Positions 63,670 through 64,000 of a stretch of DNA of 64,000 nt are shown here, piece after piece. Origin of the DNA: Cordylochernes scorpioides (taxonomy: Eukaryota; Arthropoda; Arachnida; Pseudoscorpiones; Chernetidae); assembly GCA_030710605.1 (NCBI GenBank), contig CP092880.1, positions 27,209,541 to 27,273,540 on the forward strand. Reading direction: 5' to 3'. Numbering within the stretch: the first letter of the stretch is position 1; the number at the start of each line of letters is the position of its first letter. Under the pieces are notes generated by a model, which saw only the letters and a list, made by a program, of their open reading frames with translations, made no database searches and was not told the origin of the DNA. The translations under genes were made by a program, and so were the position numbers.

Positions 63670-63830
63670 TCTATATAAAAATGAATGAATGTATGTGTGT
63701 GTGTCTGTCCTTTATGCCTGACCAAACAACCACTCATTGGAACGCCATGAAACTTTGGGAAGTTATTTAGTATAGTACTGGGAAGGTTTCTAGCAAATAA
63801 AATTTTGAAATTACTTTTCGCCTAAAAATA
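63670..63830 (+). mobile_element. Possible Helitron 5' end
   Basis: TCTATATAAAAATGAATG, then GTGTGTCTGTC and CGCCATGAAACTTTGGGAAG resembles the 5' ends of arthropod Helitrons as I remember them. No 3' hairpin-CTRR end is visible before the window ends. Confidence 0.3.
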
Positions 63831-63914
63831 ATCAAGATAAATATTCTAATTTATCTGTTATAATTCAACAATCTGCTCTAAATATTATCATGATGATACG
63901 ATAATTTTGTAATG

Positions 63915-64000
63915 TAGAAAATTAGGAAAGACAAAATTCAGGATGACACGGCAATTTATTTGAGACAAGAATAATGATACAATTCCAAGGCAAGATACTA
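63915..64000 (-). repeat. Fragment of module L at window end
   Basis: GGAAAGACAAAATTCAGGAT and ACACGGCAATTTATTTGAG match 20985-21040. Cut by the window edge. Confidence 0.55.

Overview
This window holds no convincing ordinary host gene. It is a eukaryotic, AT-rich, intron-free stretch packed with retroelements, DNA-transposon remnants, satellites and palindromes, and it has one 100-N scaffold gap (32213-32312). The mix (several non-LTR retrotransposon families, Ty1/copia, Ty3/gypsy, a Penelope-like element, mariner and pogo/Tigger-type relics) fits an invertebrate. From memory, the GC-rich LINE proteins (a CxxCGS..SLAHRYWSC zinc-binding tail, and a gag-like protein with a CCHC knuckle) resemble those annotated in pseudoscorpions. 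I therefore lean to an arachnid, but this is unverified.

Layout. 0.2-4.9 kb: palindrome, a 38-bp satellite, and a young 5'-truncated LINE (family C1) inside that satellite with a perfect 14-bp target duplication. 4.9-13.6 kb: an array of 5'-truncated copies of an L1/Tx1-like LINE (family A) abutting TC microsatellites. The last copy is broken by two nested insertions: an ORF1-only element (16-bp duplication) and a complete Ty1/copia element (5-bp duplication). 13.6-20.4 kb: pogo/Tigger relics, LINE B1 (RT plus RNase H) and palindromic repeats. 20.5-31.5 kb: the left arm of a large old inverted duplication, split by a Ty3/gypsy element. 31.5-37.7 kb: LINE D, the gap, a 55-bp satellite, a Penelope-like element with inverted terminal arms, and another ORF1-only element. 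38-43.5 kb: MITEs, tRNA-derived repeats, hammerhead-bearing palindromes and LINE D. 43.4-49.7 kb: the right arm of the inverted duplication, which keeps the empty site of the gypsy insertion. 49.7-51.9 kb: a third ORF1-only element. 53.5-57.3 kb: LINE C2, whose ORF1 carries a 2A-like motif. 57.3-64 kb: LINE B2 with a mariner insertion, further copies of the repeat modules, and a possible Helitron end.

The most interesting signal is a set of small hammerhead-ribozyme-like motifs in several sequence families. Most lie in palindromic arms, and one family sits in the arms of the Penelope-like element. The best copy (46749-46790) folds as a hammerhead with a 6-bp stem I, a 4-bp stem II, the GAAA box and a self-complementary stem III, the layout expected of hammerheads that act as dimers. 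A second theme is the ORF1-only retrotransposon family (three copies), two of which share a 3' tail with LINE A and look like half-LINEs moved by a partner's machinery. All element proteins except two or three long ORFs are broken by stops or frameshifts.
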